Shown here piece after piece: positions 37,001-48,129 of a stretch of 64,000 bases of DNA. This DNA is from Melampsora larici-populina 98AG31. Taxonomy: Eukaryota > Basidiomycota > Pucciniomycetes > Pucciniales > Melampsoraceae. The notes beneath the pieces are model-generated. The model did not search any database. It was given only the letters and a program-made list of their open reading frames with translations, and was not told the origin of the DNA. The translations under genes and the position numbers were made by a program. The first letter of the stretch is position 1. Each line of letters opens with the position of its first letter. The DNA lies in the NCBI RefSeq assembly GCF_000204055.1, contig NW_006768822.1, positions 1 through 64,000 on the forward strand, in the 5' to 3' direction.

Positions 37001-38246
37001 CAGCAATTTCATTCTTAATTGCAAACTTCTCTTCTCCAATATCCTCAAAGATTAATAAAGCTTCTTCTTCAATATAATGATCCACAACCTTCTTTAATTT
37101 ATTTAAATTAGGTAACCTATATCTTCCACTATCCACCTTCTTCATTAACTTCTTTCTAATCATTCTTTTCTTGAATTTCTTTTGAAGTTCATCAGAGAAA
37201 GCATCATAGAAATGGCGTGCAACTTCTTCATCATTTGAATCAATATAATCATGTCTTGTTAAATATTGATGAATTTTATCGAAATTAATTCTAAATGTTT
37301 GATATTCAGCTTTATTTGTAACACCACCAGTCCTAGCAGTTCTTTCTGACAAAGTTCTTAAATGATCAATTGAATATCTTGGTTGCTCCGTGGTAGTTTG
37401 ATACCTTTCAATTAATTGTTCCTTAACTTTCTTCCAACTCCATTCACCAGTACCCCAACCATCCATTTCACGTATTTCCTCCTTCAATTCTTCTCTAACA
37501 ACAAAGCTAGTAACTTGTCTAACCATATCAAGTTCTGAGGCGCCATTTGCTTCAGCTTGACTATGATAATTAATGATAAACTTCTTAACATTCCTTCCAA
37601 CTTCAAATCTAATACTTGAATCAGTATTATCAATTCTACGTGGTTTAATATGACTTCTAGCCTCCTCATTCCTTTCTTCACTACTAACATCTCCATTACT
37701 AGTTGAATCATCATCTGAAGAACTTGAAGAACTTGAATAATCTCCTCCATCATCTTCTTTAATAATTTTCTTAATAACCTTCTTGCCTTTACTCTTTTTC
37801 ACGACTTTTACCACTTCTTTTTCCTTCTCCTTCTTCTCTCTTTCTTCCTTAATTCTATTATTAGTAATAATGTCTGCCACTTCTTTTTCTCTTTGTAAAT
37901 AATATTGTTGTTGATTATAGAATTGTTGTTGCCAATCCACGTCTTCCTCATGATCAGAGGGTAATAATGGTTCCTGTTCCCTGAATCCAGTAAAGGCTGA
38001 AGGTGGAATTGGATCCTCAGAAGCAGGTGGTTCTTCACGTTGTTTTCCATGAATAGTTGATCCAGAGGAAGGTCCTGGAGGTGGTGGTGGTGGTAATATG
38101 TTAATAGAAGTAGAAACATCTGGAACATAAACTCTGCTTCCAGAAATTCGTGGAGTTCTTTTATAATGAGATGTTGGTGGTAATTCTAATTCCTCATCTC
38201 CATCATCCGCCACATCTTGATTATGCATTTGAATAACTGAAGACAT
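31033..38246 (-). CDS. Ty3/Gypsy Gag-Pol polyprotein
   Basis: One uninterrupted frame once the gap artefact (31815-32617) is removed: 6411 bases, 2136 residues. Order by approximate residue: acidic, Ser/Lys-rich N-terminus; capsid-like helical region (about 210-400); CCHC knuckle CVYCNTEGHTVGRC (about 570-590); aspartic protease with ALVDSGSQISIIP (about 918); reverse transcriptase with RLPQGATNS and catalytic FIDD (about 1380) in place of the usual YxDD; RNase H starting AVDSSHIAAGG (about 1552); integrase HHCC finger (HEELGHRG...CEICQ, about 1770-1810); DDE core (SLDAIHI, TVDGGSEF, GMVERGHKDI); and a C-terminal GPYKVV motif. No chromodomain was seen, unlike the element at 14-292. Gag and Pol share a single frame, so no programmed frameshift is needed. 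The frame is intact, so the copy may be active. Confidence 0.94.
31969..32617. other. Assembly gap (649 N) with duplicated flanks
   Basis: The roughly 150 bases left of the gap (31815-31968) repeat directly to its right (32618-32770), apart from small differences at the read ends. Collapsing one copy keeps pol in frame exactly (6411 = 3 x 2137). The gap is therefore an unmerged contig overlap, not missing sequence. Confidence 0.93.
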
Positions 38247-38477
38247 AGCTTCTTTATATAATAAATTCTTTAAATAAGAACTAATTTTGATATATTTTTA
38301 AATGAGAATGAAAGATAATGTTTATGATTGATTTGAATAATTTTAATTTTAAAGATCTTCTGTTGATAACCACGTGAATAATTTTTATTGAATCTTGATG
38401 TAATATAATATAATTTGCTTGTTGATAATGATTAAAAGAGAGATTGATTTAATTATAAGTTGATTTTAATTTGTCAA

Positions 38478-38495
38478 GCCCGGGCAGAGTCACCA
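38478..38495 (-). other. Primer-binding site of the Ty3 element
   Basis: On the minus strand, three bases after the 5' LTR end, the sequence is TGGTGACTCTGCCCGGGC. It begins with TGG, the complement of a tRNA CCA end, as expected for a PBS. The tRNA 3' end it would pair with (GCCCGGGCAGAGTCACCA) does not match one I can name. Confidence 0.75.
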
Positions 38496-38498
38496 ATA

Positions 38499-40126
38499 TG
38501 TAGAACTTATAACCCAACAAGGGTTATACAGAGCTGGAAGAGGATAATCTACTAATAAAATGACTAGTAGAAGTTGTCTAAGGACTGCTCTTCTAAAACA
38601 ACACAATCAGAAAGAGCTCTGTTGTATTGAGTACTGATAAGGCACCAGAGAAATATAACTTCACACGTAATTTTAACTTCAAAAGCACACTTTGTATTAC
38701 TATCAACACTGCTATAGTGTTATTCCCAATTGATAACTGAAAAAAAATAAGCAATATCTGATTGATATTATTCCCAATAAGTCTTTATGACTATAAAACT
38801 AAAGTAAATTTCTCTTTATAACTGTAATAAAGGGCGTATTTAAGTGAACAGGTACTATTAAAATAAGTTTATGATGATAAACAAAATAATAATGGCGTAA
38901 ATGATAAAGAAAAAAAAGGGGAACAACAGTCCCAAAACCCTCTCAAAGTATATATAACAATGTACTAGAACTTTTACAATGGTCAACAGCCTCAAAACCA
39001 ATCAAATCCGCCCAAAATTCCCTAAAAACCCTATGATGACGCAATGTAATGGTTTTGTTACTAATAAATGATGTAATTTTCACAGCTAAAAGTGATCAAT
39101 GACGCAATAATATGATGTACAGCACTTCTTATGATGAATACAGGTGATTTTCTCCTTGTAAACTAGCTGAAAACCAATTTTTGAGATTACGAATTTTTTC
39201 AGATGTGCTCCAATTTTTGATTACTAAAGTGCATCTTGTAGCCCACGTGTTACTGATCATTTCTGACACCTACATGACCTACTTCTGATGAGTGATGAGT
39301 AAGATATTGAGTTGTGAAGTTAAGGTTTTTAGTGTTACATATGACTTGTGACTGTAAATTCGAGATTCACACCAATTCTTTATTTGCCTTATAACTTTTT
39401 ACACACACCTCCGTTACTAATGATTTAAAGTTTGTACATTATGTAGCCCACTCTTCTGCGTTGAATGAGCCACCTACCAACCTATTCTGACGTCATTTGA
39501 CATATGTAATTAGCTGAAAACCTCCATTTTCCACGAATTTCACCCATTTTCTTCACTTTTCACAGCTACTACTATCTTTTTCTTGCTCATGTAATATGAC
39601 ATCATCATCTATAGCCTTAAAAATCCCGGAAAATCCTCTTGGCAACCTTAATTCCATCACTACCACTATTACACAACCAAACTACACGTGTACCTCTTGT
39701 TTACCAACTTCGAAAAAGTGCTTTTTTCCTAATAACTTCTGTTTCTACTTATCAACCTTGAAGATTAAAATTGTAATAGTATCATATAATGTTGTTCTTT
39801 CATATTCTAACCTCATAATACCCATAACTCTAATATTACTACCCTAAAAACCATTTTCCAACCTGTATACCTCTAATTTCGAATTTTTCTTATGTTTTTC
39901 TTTCTTTCTTTTTGTAATAAATTTGTAAGTAAACTATAATGATCTTAATATATAATGTGAAATAAAATGATGTAATGTTGACCTAATGACCAATACATAA
40001 GCCTACAAGAGCTTCAATTGATCAAAAACCTCCATTTCGAATTTTCTTTCCTGCTGAATCCTGCTAATAAACTGGTAAACTGGTAATTGTGAATTTTTTA
40101 ATTGATCCCATAAATTGATCACCACA
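38499..40126 (-). repeat. 5' LTR of the Ty3 element
   Basis: It is 1628 bases long, the partner of 28168-29795. A TATATATA stretch at 38949-38956 is a plausible TATA box for minus-strand transcription into gag-pol. On the plus strand it also holds an 83-codon open frame from ATG 39596 with CTSCLPTSKKC, reminiscent of the first half of a Zn-cluster. The other LTR copy has a one-base insertion in that frame. Confidence 0.95.
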
Positions 40127-40829
40127 CCGGGCATCTTTGACAGCAAAAATGATTGCAAAGCTTGTTGGGGTTCGTGAATGGTTGAAGAGTGGCATCTCAC
40201 TCTCTGGCATATATGCCGATGCCTGGGCATACGTGAAGGCTTATGAAACTCAGCAAAAGAAGGCTAAGAAGTAGCTTTAGGGCTCTACTATCGAAATCGT
40301 TTTTGTTTTCTTTTTTGTTCTCAAATTCTCACCCAAGTCTGTCTTTACTTATGTCTTCTTTCTCACCTTCAAACTCTGCCTCTACATAATTGTATAAGGC
40401 TCAAACATGCTCGTTTATCTTGAAAAAAATTGTTCTTTTCTTTTCGGATATCCTCACCCTTCCCCACTCTGCTCGGTGAGACCTTTGATACACTGCTAGG
40501 TCCATTTTGTAATCAAAACCGATTTAAAACGGCCTTTGACTGCGCAAATATCCCCTTGTCTGCGCTTTTTTGCGATATGACCTCTGAGATTTCCCTATAG
40601 CGGAGCGGAGCGGTCCGCAATAGCCGCCCCGCTCTGGATGGTCATAGCGACCCCACCTTTATAGCGTAGCAATTAGTTGTTTTGTCTTAGCGCAAAACCG
40701 CTCCGCTCGTAAAAACAGCGATTATAGCGGAGCGAAGCGGAGCGGTGGTGGTGTTGTGTGCAGTGATAGATCTTTTGATGACAAACTACAATAATCATCT
40801 TTTTCCCAGTTGCACTTGGGGATAGTGTA

Positions 40830-42071
40830 TAATGTGTACAGTATTCTGAACTTTTCTTGGCAGCTTTGAGAGCCCCACAATCCCCCATCCCTGTTGCCTC
40901 ACTTCAATCTTTGCACAAACACATCTTAGCCCGGCAGCTATATGCTGTTGTCTCACTTCTCACTCTTCTAAATTCATCTCACCTTGCTCTTGATCCGTCA
41001 CATCAAGGAACATAGCCTCATCAAACTGGAGTCAAAGTTGAACAATCAATCAAAACTGATCGATTGATCAAAACTGAACAATTGTTCAAGATTGAAGCAT
41101 TGATCAAAATTGAGCAATTGACTGAAATTGAAAAGTTTGTCAAAATTCAACACTGAACTACTCTACCTTCCCATCTCATCTTTTAAGAATGATGTGTTGT
41201 TGTATCTTTGCCTGTTCACCTTGATATCCATAATTGTATTCAAGTATGGCTTACAATGTTTTTAAAATAGCAAAGAGCCAATGGCTATCATTTTGTGATT
41301 GTAACACCAATGTCTTGTTGAAATGGAACCAGCTCACTTTTCTTGGTACATCAGAAAAAAATACTCCTTTTGAGAATCAAAATCATTTTTGAAGTTTTCA
41401 TTTGTTATTCACAAAAGATAAAAACTTTGTACACACAAAGAATGGGATTTTAATTCAGTTTTAGATACATATTTGAGAATGAGCACTCAAGGGTGGTACA
41501 GGTAAACAGTGTGATGATTGGCAAGACATAGGCAAAAAATGGCAGGAAAAGTACAAGTGAAGATTGACCAGTAAGTGTTGAGCATGATGGTGTAGTGTTG
41601 AAGGTATTGACCAAGTCAGTGCAAAGTGATGGGGGATTTGAGCAGGATCTCACCAATTATGAACATACAGGTGCCCAGATTTTTCTGGAGCCCAGATGAA
41701 CCCAGATGCCCAGAAACATCCTGGATATGTCCCAGAAGTTTCTGGATGTCACTTCTTGACACTTCTGGAACACAAAACACAAGCGTTGTATAACCCTAAT
41801 CATGTATTTGGAATGAAAATGAGCAAAACATGTGTATACATTTCTTTTAAGGGTGCCTTGAGACTTGAGTACCAATTTCCCTTTGTTCACAGTTGAAACA
41901 ATCAAAAGATATCTATATAACCTACCCCTAGCCCAAGATTAGGGTAAAGGAGACAATCCCAGATTCAATGGTCAAGTGCTGTATATGTGTACCCCTCTAT
42001 TTGTGAAAAATTTGACATACCACTCACACCTGAGTGGGTATACCCACGGATTATGCTGTATTGAAAATACC
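40830..42071. other. Non-coding interval with short degenerate repeats
   Basis: At about 41035-41150, variants of the word ATTGATCAAAATTGA repeat about seven times at 17-20 base spacing. At about 41700-41800 lies the inverted partner of the dispersed repeat at 23275-23370. No gene was found. Confidence 0.4.
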
Positions 42072-42902
42072 TCAATCCAATTCTATCTTTACAATCTTTT
42101 TATCTATCCCACAGATGACTGCACCAATTTTTCCACTTGCATTGGTCCTCAAATCCTCAACATACCTGGTAACATGCCAAAGATTGTTACCACATGCACC
42201 TGATGTCTTCTCCACTTTCATTTTGTAAAGGAAGAGGTCAGAAATTGTGATATGATTTAGAAATATCATTCAAGTTGGCTTCTGACATACATTTGGGGGG
42301 TTTGCTAGCTACCAGTTCAAGATTCTGAAATTTCCCTTGCATTACATGTGTATCAAATTCTGGTAGTTTAGTTTGTAACAGGTGAAAGGAACCCATGATC
42401 AATGTCTGTAGCTTTGTGGGCATTGGACATGAAGAGGAGAGTTGAGTTGAGGGTATTTAGAATTGACCACACACCTGACATTCCAATTCTCTCACCCTTG
42501 TACATTATCAAAGGCAAAGGATGATCACAAAAAAAGAGATCATTGTATGGCAATCTTTCTGGGGGATCCTTGGTCAAGTGGTTTATAAATTCTTCACTAG
42601 CATTGAGGACATTCAATTCTTTTTGAAAATCCTAAAGGTCAGCATTTGATGTATGGTGGTCAGGTCTTGAACTTGTACATCAAAACTCACCTTGTTTATC
42701 ATTCACTTCAGATGTACTTTCTATATCAGCATTGTCAATGGTACAGGGTTGTGAATATTTTGTCAGCAACATGAGGTTGATAAAAAATGAGTAGAAAGAA
42801 TACAGAGGTTGGATTTGTACAGAAGAACTCACTTGAAATTAGTGATCCTGAGGTGATGGGTAGTGCACCCAGGAGTGCAATGAACACAAGTTTTTTAAGC
42901 AT
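42072..42902 (-). pseudogene. Candidate secreted-protein gene, related to the 7.2 kb gene, probably decayed
   Basis: From 42902 the minus strand encodes MLKKLVFIALLGALPITSG, a strong signal peptide, up to a GTGAGT donor at 42832. A short exon ends SEVNDKQ with phase 1, the same position and phase as the exon ending SDITEQ in the gene at 7242-7930. The next open stretch reads ELNVLNASEEFINHL and NDLFFCDHPLPL. Later stretches are KLQTLIMGSFHLLQTKLPEF (to TGA near 42238) and TSGACGNNLWHVTRYVEDL (to 42072). The third exon is out of phase with the second in my model, so either the gene carries a frameshift or I have missed a splice site. The family is unknown. Confidence 0.4.
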
Positions 42903-45900
42903 ATTATGTGGAACACAAAACTGGTTGATCAAAATGATTGATGTCAAACTTTCAGGGCAAAGCTTGATTAATTCACAAGAACAGGAAAACAAACTCCTCT
43001 GATCAACCAAGATGGGCTCTGTTATATTTCTGGTCTTGCTCATATCTACACAGACACCATATTCAATGGGCCATGGATCTTGTATGGTAGGCATTGCAAG
43101 TTGAGAATCATATATACAAAGACTGCAACTAGCTCCATCTTCAAGCTATATCAAACTAGTGTTGCCAAGAGTAGACTGCAATTGATGGTGAAACAGTGTT
43201 CTCTGCATGCTGCAGTAAGAAAACTATATTGCACAGGCCATAGATCTTAAAAGGTCTGCAGATAAATCTGTAGAACTGCCATACATATCTCGCAACTAGC
43301 TTTACCTTGAAGGAATATCAAATCAATGTTTCCATAAGTAGACTCCAATTGATAGCATATCAATGTTTCCATAACTAGACTCCAATTGATAGCATATCAA
43401 TGTTTCCATAACTAGACTCCAATTGATAGCATATCAATGTTCACATAACGAATCTCCAATTGATAGCAAAAAAATCTCCACATGCCTCATTCATCTGAGA
43501 CAGATCCCTTTAGATTTCTCAGGGCAGGATCTGATTTTATTTGGGTTACACACATCAGATGGCCTGCAATACACAAGGGGCAATGCAATGGATTGAGTCA
43601 AGGTTCAACCTTGATGCAGCCTCAAAGGAGCCTCCTTCCTCTTATTGAAATCATCCATACTCCATAAAAACATAGAAAGTCTACAAGCATTGCACAGAAC
43701 TTGAAGTTGCAGCACAGACCATTCAACTCTCCCTATGTGCTTTCATCAGTAGGGCTTTTAGAGGGATAATCATCTAGGGAACACCTCTCTGTAAGTTCAT
43801 AATGATATCACCATACAAAGCCCATCTCTTTGTAGATATATGAGACTTTGAGATTTGCAAAAGAAATCAAAATTTAGGACCGATCTCTCAACCCTGCCAA
43901 AGCCCTTGTACCAAGCCAGCTGGAATGCTATAAGATTAAATGTTTTTGAGTCTCTTTTTTACCACTTTCCTGAATCAAATTCTAGAAGTCAAGTGCACCA
44001 ACATATTTATAAGGAGCAGGAACACAGGAATTTTGATGGTCCTGGAGGATATTTATTTTTGAACATGATGATAGTTCACCGTCACCAGTAGAGTGACTGA
44101 GTAGATAGTTGCAAGTCAAACCTTGTATGTACAGATATGGATGAATACAATGAAGGAGAAGGATAAATAGAATGTGGATGATCAAATAAAAATATGGAAT
44201 GGGGAAGGAAGATTGGGACTTTTCTCCTACTGGTACCTTGTCAGCCTGAAACTCTAAGTCATGGCAGATGACTGGTAGTTCAGAGCTGAATGGTACTTAC
44301 AAAATGTATTCTATCAAGTTTTAGACAACAATTATTGAAACTTGTGGGAGATTATTTTTCAATTTGTTGTAAGAAGTCAAAAGGAACTATAGTTGTTATG
44401 TATAGTTGTTGTAGGTGTGGGATGTGTACTGCTGCCAGAAGCTTATCAGAGTACAGTTACTTGATAGCCTTCCAAGGTGAATACAAATGGATTTGTAGTT
44501 ATTCCTTAGGTGACGCTTTAGTGTTAGTTTGATGAATGTATCATCACAAGTAAAACAAGATACTATCTACAACATCAATTCAATAGTAAGGAAGCCATTA
44601 ATTGATAAAGAGATAGTGACTCAAAGGAAAAAGGGCATCCATGAGATTAAAGAAGATGCAATAAAGGATTCCAAGTAAATGATAAGAATTATAAATGAGT
44701 CTTATTTCAAATGAAAGATAAAGGAAAAGGGATTTTGATATGAAATACCAATTCAAGGATGAGCTGTGGTAAAAGTGGTATGGGATATTATTAAGATTGC
44801 TTTCTTCTTTTTGGATGCATGGAATCCTCATTTATATATTTGAGTGAGTCATTTGTTCCGAGCCAGACTGTGAGGGTTTTCCTGGATGCTGTCATCAGGG
44901 TCTGGTATGCTGAAACCAGTAACAGATGCTCCCTGTGTTGGATCACTGTCACTCCTTGACAATGGGGTCTTAGCTCCTTTGAGCTATGTTTCTGCTGACC
45001 AGTGGATCCTTGTACACCAAATCTGTTGTTCTGACAATGGGAGTATTGAGAATACTCCTCATGGCTGACATACCTAGCATTCACCTTTTCTCAACTTATG
45101 CAGTTCCCTGTGTTTCCTTATCTGAGCTTTTACCAATGATATGTTGTAAAACTTCTGTTCCTCACCATCAGATCTCTTCCCGTTCAAAGAGGTCAGCTAT
45201 TAGATTATTTCCCTTCACTTTTACCTTTATTAACCTTTTTTTAGGCTCAAGATTCTTTATTCCACTCTCACAATCATTCCTGAAGAAGCTCTGTCTTGAG
45301 CTTTTGTAATTAGACATGTGATAAAAAATATCATCTGAATGTTTACCATCTGTTGTCAAAGTTCTTTTCCTCAGAGTCACAATCAGGTCTCCTGCCGTTC
45401 ATGTTGTCTTTATTCCATTGTCACAACTATTCTTGAGCAAGCTCTGACTTGAAGTTGAGCTTTCATCAAAGGTGTGAGTATTTTTGAAAGTATACTCTCA
45501 AATTTTTTTCGGAACAAGCTCTGACTTCAGCTTTCACCATAGTTTCACATTTATCTGTAGGAGAATAAGGTGTAGTTACAAAATTTCCTTACAAAAGTTG
45601 CAAATTTGCCTTTCTCCTGGGCCAGATACTGTGGATGATCAACTCATGATGAACTGTATGTTGTTTCAATGGGTTTGAACATGTTCCGATCAGTCTTTGG
45701 CGTTTCCAAAGGACATGGGCTCTGACATAGGTAAACTGCAAGAATTTGTGAAATTGTACGTCACTTTTCAACTTCAGCAATGATGTGAAATTTACCCCTT
45801 GACTATGGCACTGATGATGTCTCACTTGACGAAACGATACCTTCATTCGAGAAAAAAGAAAACAAACTACGTATCCAATGATTAAGAAATGAAACTGTTG

Positions 45901-46188
45901 AATATAAATTTGGAAATGACCAAGATAACTTCATTCTTTGGGATTTCTCATTCTTTACACTTAATCATTTTCATTGAAACAAATGGGGACAAAAGGACTT
46001 TCAAAAAGAGTCAAACCCGATCAATATACTACTAGCAAAAAGGTCCCGGGAAACCTCATAAAACACCGGTGGTATACAATTTACGATGTTGTATGTTGTA
46101 CCAAATAGTGCAGGTAAATTGCAGATCCAAAATGAAGAATGATAATTATCCACTCGCTTATCTTGCCCGTTGATCGTTTTTCCATAAA
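42903..46188. other. Mostly unassigned interval
   Basis: Apart from the tandem array at 43323-43471, I see only short frames without domains (for example 43855-44091 plus and 44791-45084 minus). Loosely repeated words such as AAGCTCTGACTTGA occur at 45270-45530. No RNA gene was found. Confidence 0.35.
43323..43471. repeat. Tandem repeat, 37-base unit, about four copies
   Basis: The unit runs TCAATGTTTCCATAACTAGA then CTCCAATTGATAGCATA. The two middle copies are identical. The first has one change (AAGTAG) and the last is diverged (TTCACATAACGAATC). Confidence 0.85.
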
Positions 46189-47228
46189 TCAATAATAGTA
46201 ACCGTCTTCAGGCGGGTATCCACCATTGCGCCAATATTCCTCCTCGTCATCCTCGTCATCCTCATAGTCATCCTCGTCATCCTCATAGTCATCCTCATAG
46301 TCATCCTCGTAGTCATCCTCGTAGTCATCCTCATAGTCATCCTCGTAATCATCCTCGTAATCATCCTCGTAGTCATCCTCGTAGTCATCCTCATCCTCAT
46401 CCTCATCGTCTTCTGGTTGACCACAATCCCTAGCGAAATGTCCAACACCTTCACATTTGAAACATCTAGGTTTTCCACCTTCAAAATTAGCCACAAATTT
46501 CTTGACCGGCTTGAACTGAGCGCCATATAAAAGGTGTTTCCGTTGTAATAACACCTCAAAATCATCCGAGTTACTTAGGAAAATCACGATTGAAGAGTTA
46601 ACTTTTCCGCCATGTAAACTCTTGGCATTGATCCATTTGATTGATTGCAATGATTTTAATAATCCGAAATTTTCGTCTTGAAAGAATTGGATTTCTTCTT
46701 TCGAGCATAAGTTCATAGTAGTCGGTATGCCGTGGACGACGATCCCATATTGAGTTGATGTTGAATCAAGTTGAGGTTTACAAGTATCAAATCGTGCTTT
46801 CTTTGCTCGAAGTTCTTCCGCTTTAGCATCAGAATAGACGTTTCTAATTCATGGATCCTTTTGGCTTGTGAATTTAATGCGACATTCATGGTTTCTATAT
46901 TCTTTAATCGGGTGTGTGCAATCTCTTTCCAATAATCGTTACATTTCTTTAACGCTTCGATTTCTTCTAACGTTGCTTTTTCCTTGTCGGCAAAGGTTGC
47001 GAGTATCAATTGATTGGACTCTTTGGTTTTCTATCATTTTTCCCGTCATCCAGAAAAATCGGTCAGTCAATCAAAGGAAAATTCAACCTTCTTATATAAA
47101 TTTACAGAGACGCTCACCTTAACTTCTCGAGTTGAAACAATAACTTTTGCATTCCGTCCGTCCTCCGAACTAGATTCAACCGAAGATCCATCATCCGAAA
47201 TGGATTCCACGTAAACTATTTCTGGCAT
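46189..47228 (-). pseudogene. Frameshifted paralogue of the CCHC zinc-knuckle gene
   Basis: Exon 1 is 47228-47118 (37 codons, as in the 17002-17925 copy). Exon 2 runs from 47030 to 46189 but is 842 bases, one short of a whole number of codons. Alignment to the paralogue places a one-base loss near 46831-46842 in the coiled-coil region, after HELETSI. Downstream, the other frame recovers the family sequence, with knuckle CFKCEGVGHFARDC intact. The C-terminus has grown a long Asp/Glu/Tyr repeat (EDDYEDD units) that is absent from the paralogue. Intactness of everything else means that a sequencing error is a real alternative to a pseudogene. Confidence 0.78.
46234..46409. repeat. Coding microsatellite giving an Asp/Glu/Tyr repeat
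   Basis: Twelve- and nine-base words (TCATCCTCGTAG, TCATCCTCG) are repeated many times in frame. On the minus strand they encode EDDYEDD units at the end of the zinc-knuckle paralogue. Confidence 0.85.
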
Positions 47229-47647
47229 TTCGGCGTGAATTTCCCTAATGCAAACAATTCGAATCGATTGGTGTAAACTGTGATCTAACGAAAATAAAAA
47301 CTGTCAGCCGCTAGAAGTAGCCATGAGGATGAGAAAAAGAGGAGATACCCGAGAGATCGGCCGCCCTTTGTTCTGATCAGCCTAAAAAGATCGGATCAAT
47401 CTGTTCGTCATACGAGATAAATAAGAATGTTAGCATTTATTTCAATCTATAAATTCGGAATCGGTGGGAATCGCATCAAAGAGTGATGGAAATAAGAAAA
47501 TAGTGAAAGTTGTAAAAGGTGAGGGGATAAGTCAATTGGTTTGATAGTCTTCAAATTGACCCTCAGCAAGTGCCCATCAGATATTCTATCTTTGACAGTA
47601 GCTTCAATCGACATGCTTGCGCCAAATATCTCAAAGACATCCTTAAG

Positions 47648-48129
47648 CCAAGCATGGCTAGCGAAGAGACCAATCGTCTATCCAGATCAAACTCGATACA
47701 ATCCACTTGTCTGGTCAACAAGAGATTCAGTCGGCTGTTAGGGAGACGATGATTTGATCTCTATCGCCACTCATGGCATTCTAGCCCATGAGGTTTTCTC
47801 AAGGCCCTGTGGCTCCTGGTCAAGAGTACTCCTGCTCAATCATGAGTTTTACACTTCGGGGTTATGAACAAAAGTGTGAAGTCAATCAAAAGACTTTCAA
47901 AATCATGGGAATGTTTCTGCAACCATTCGACCATTTCTAATTTGAAAGCCCTCAGAGTTGAGACCTTTAGAATCAGAAATCGAATATCAAGGGAGTGGGC
48001 CACCTGATATTCTCTGTCACGATTCTTCGAACCCAACAGAAGTTTGGAGTACAAAGCCATTTGATGAAGTCAAGAGAGTATTCTGCTTGACCATTCATGC
48101 ATGTCTTTGTAACCAACACTTCTTAATAG
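47648..48129 (+). pseudogene. Duplicate of the decayed frame at 18422-18934
   Basis: The KRPIVYPDQTR words are retained, but a two-base deletion relative to copy 1 (AGCGAAGAG against AGCGAGAAGAG) moves the local ATG out of frame, and later parts carry several stops. It is more degraded than copy 1. Confidence 0.25.

Larger units (their letters stand above)
28168..40126 (-). mobile_element. Complete Ty3/Gypsy LTR retrotransposon with an extra antisense gene
   Basis: Reading on the minus strand: 5' LTR (40126-38499), PBS, gag-pol (38246-31033), an oppositely oriented spliced gene (29893-30793), PPT, 3' LTR (29795-28168). The LTR termini are TGTGG...CTACA. CCGG is duplicated at the insertion site (28164-28167, 40127-40130). 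By eye the two LTRs differ at only about 20 positions in 1628 bases, so insertion is fairly recent. Once the false gap in pol is removed, the element is about 11.16 kb. It lies in the last exon of the hAT transposase. Confidence 0.95.
24619..40274 (+). pseudogene. hAT-family transposase (BED finger, hATC domain), inactivated
   Basis: Exons are 24619-25065, 25160-25303, 25375-25830, 25922 to about 26137, 26215-26627, 26726-26890, 26958-27416 (MITE inside), 27482-27979, and 28046-28167 continuing at 40131-40274. Domains in order: a basic/serine N-terminus; a BED-type zinc finger in exon 3 (YRCKYCRAYF...LYLHRDG); the catalytic-core region (YDVWTTKGRRKAF; QTTDSGSSNN); an acidic insert; and the C-terminal dimerisation hATC domain (FPVLASMARDYLALSG, then ERTFSSASDIAVPSR across the Ty3 insertion). 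Defects: TGA at 27704 where RL-rich hAT text continues (probably CGA to TGA); a frameshift near 28111-28122; no GT donor after exon 4; the 343-base MITE in exon 7; and the Ty3 element in the last exon. The frame resumes exactly after each insertion, so both hit a formerly coherent gene. Confidence 0.9.
23936..40756 (+). mobile_element. hAT transposon with its own (broken) transposase and two nested insertions
   Basis: The termini are CAACGCCACCGCCGCTCCGC at the left and, in reverse, CAACACCACCACCGCTCCGC at the right. TGTGCAG is repeated on both flanks (23929-23935, 40757-40763); an eighth base is ambiguous. Both ends carry GC-rich subterminal blocks (23936-24190, 40560-40756) full of TATAGCG/GCGGAGCGG words, typical of transposase-binding regions. 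Removing the Ty3 element, the MITE and one copy of each duplication leaves about 4.5 kb, a normal autonomous hAT size. The transposase gene fills the interior. Confidence 0.87.
23404..40829. mobile_element. Mariner-like long inverted-repeat element, split by a large hAT insertion
   Basis: The left arm (23404 to about 23680) starts TACACTACCCCCGAGTG. The right arm is its reverse complement, in two pieces: about 23700-23935, and 40764-40829 ending CACTTGGGGATAGTGTA. TA flanks both ends (23402-23403, 40830-40831). The left arm contains an uninterrupted copy of the site where the right arm is broken by the hAT element, so it serves as a natural empty site. With all insertions removed the element is about 600 bases. 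No transposase was recognised. Confidence 0.6.

Noticed and set aside
28168..40126. Reading the 3' coding exon at 40131-40274 as an independent small gene.
   Set aside because: It joins the hAT exon at 28167 perfectly once the Ty3 element and one CCGG are removed.
43320..43475. The short direct repeats as a possible CRISPR-like array.
   Set aside because: The units are strictly head to tail with no variable spacers, and the sequence is eukaryotic.
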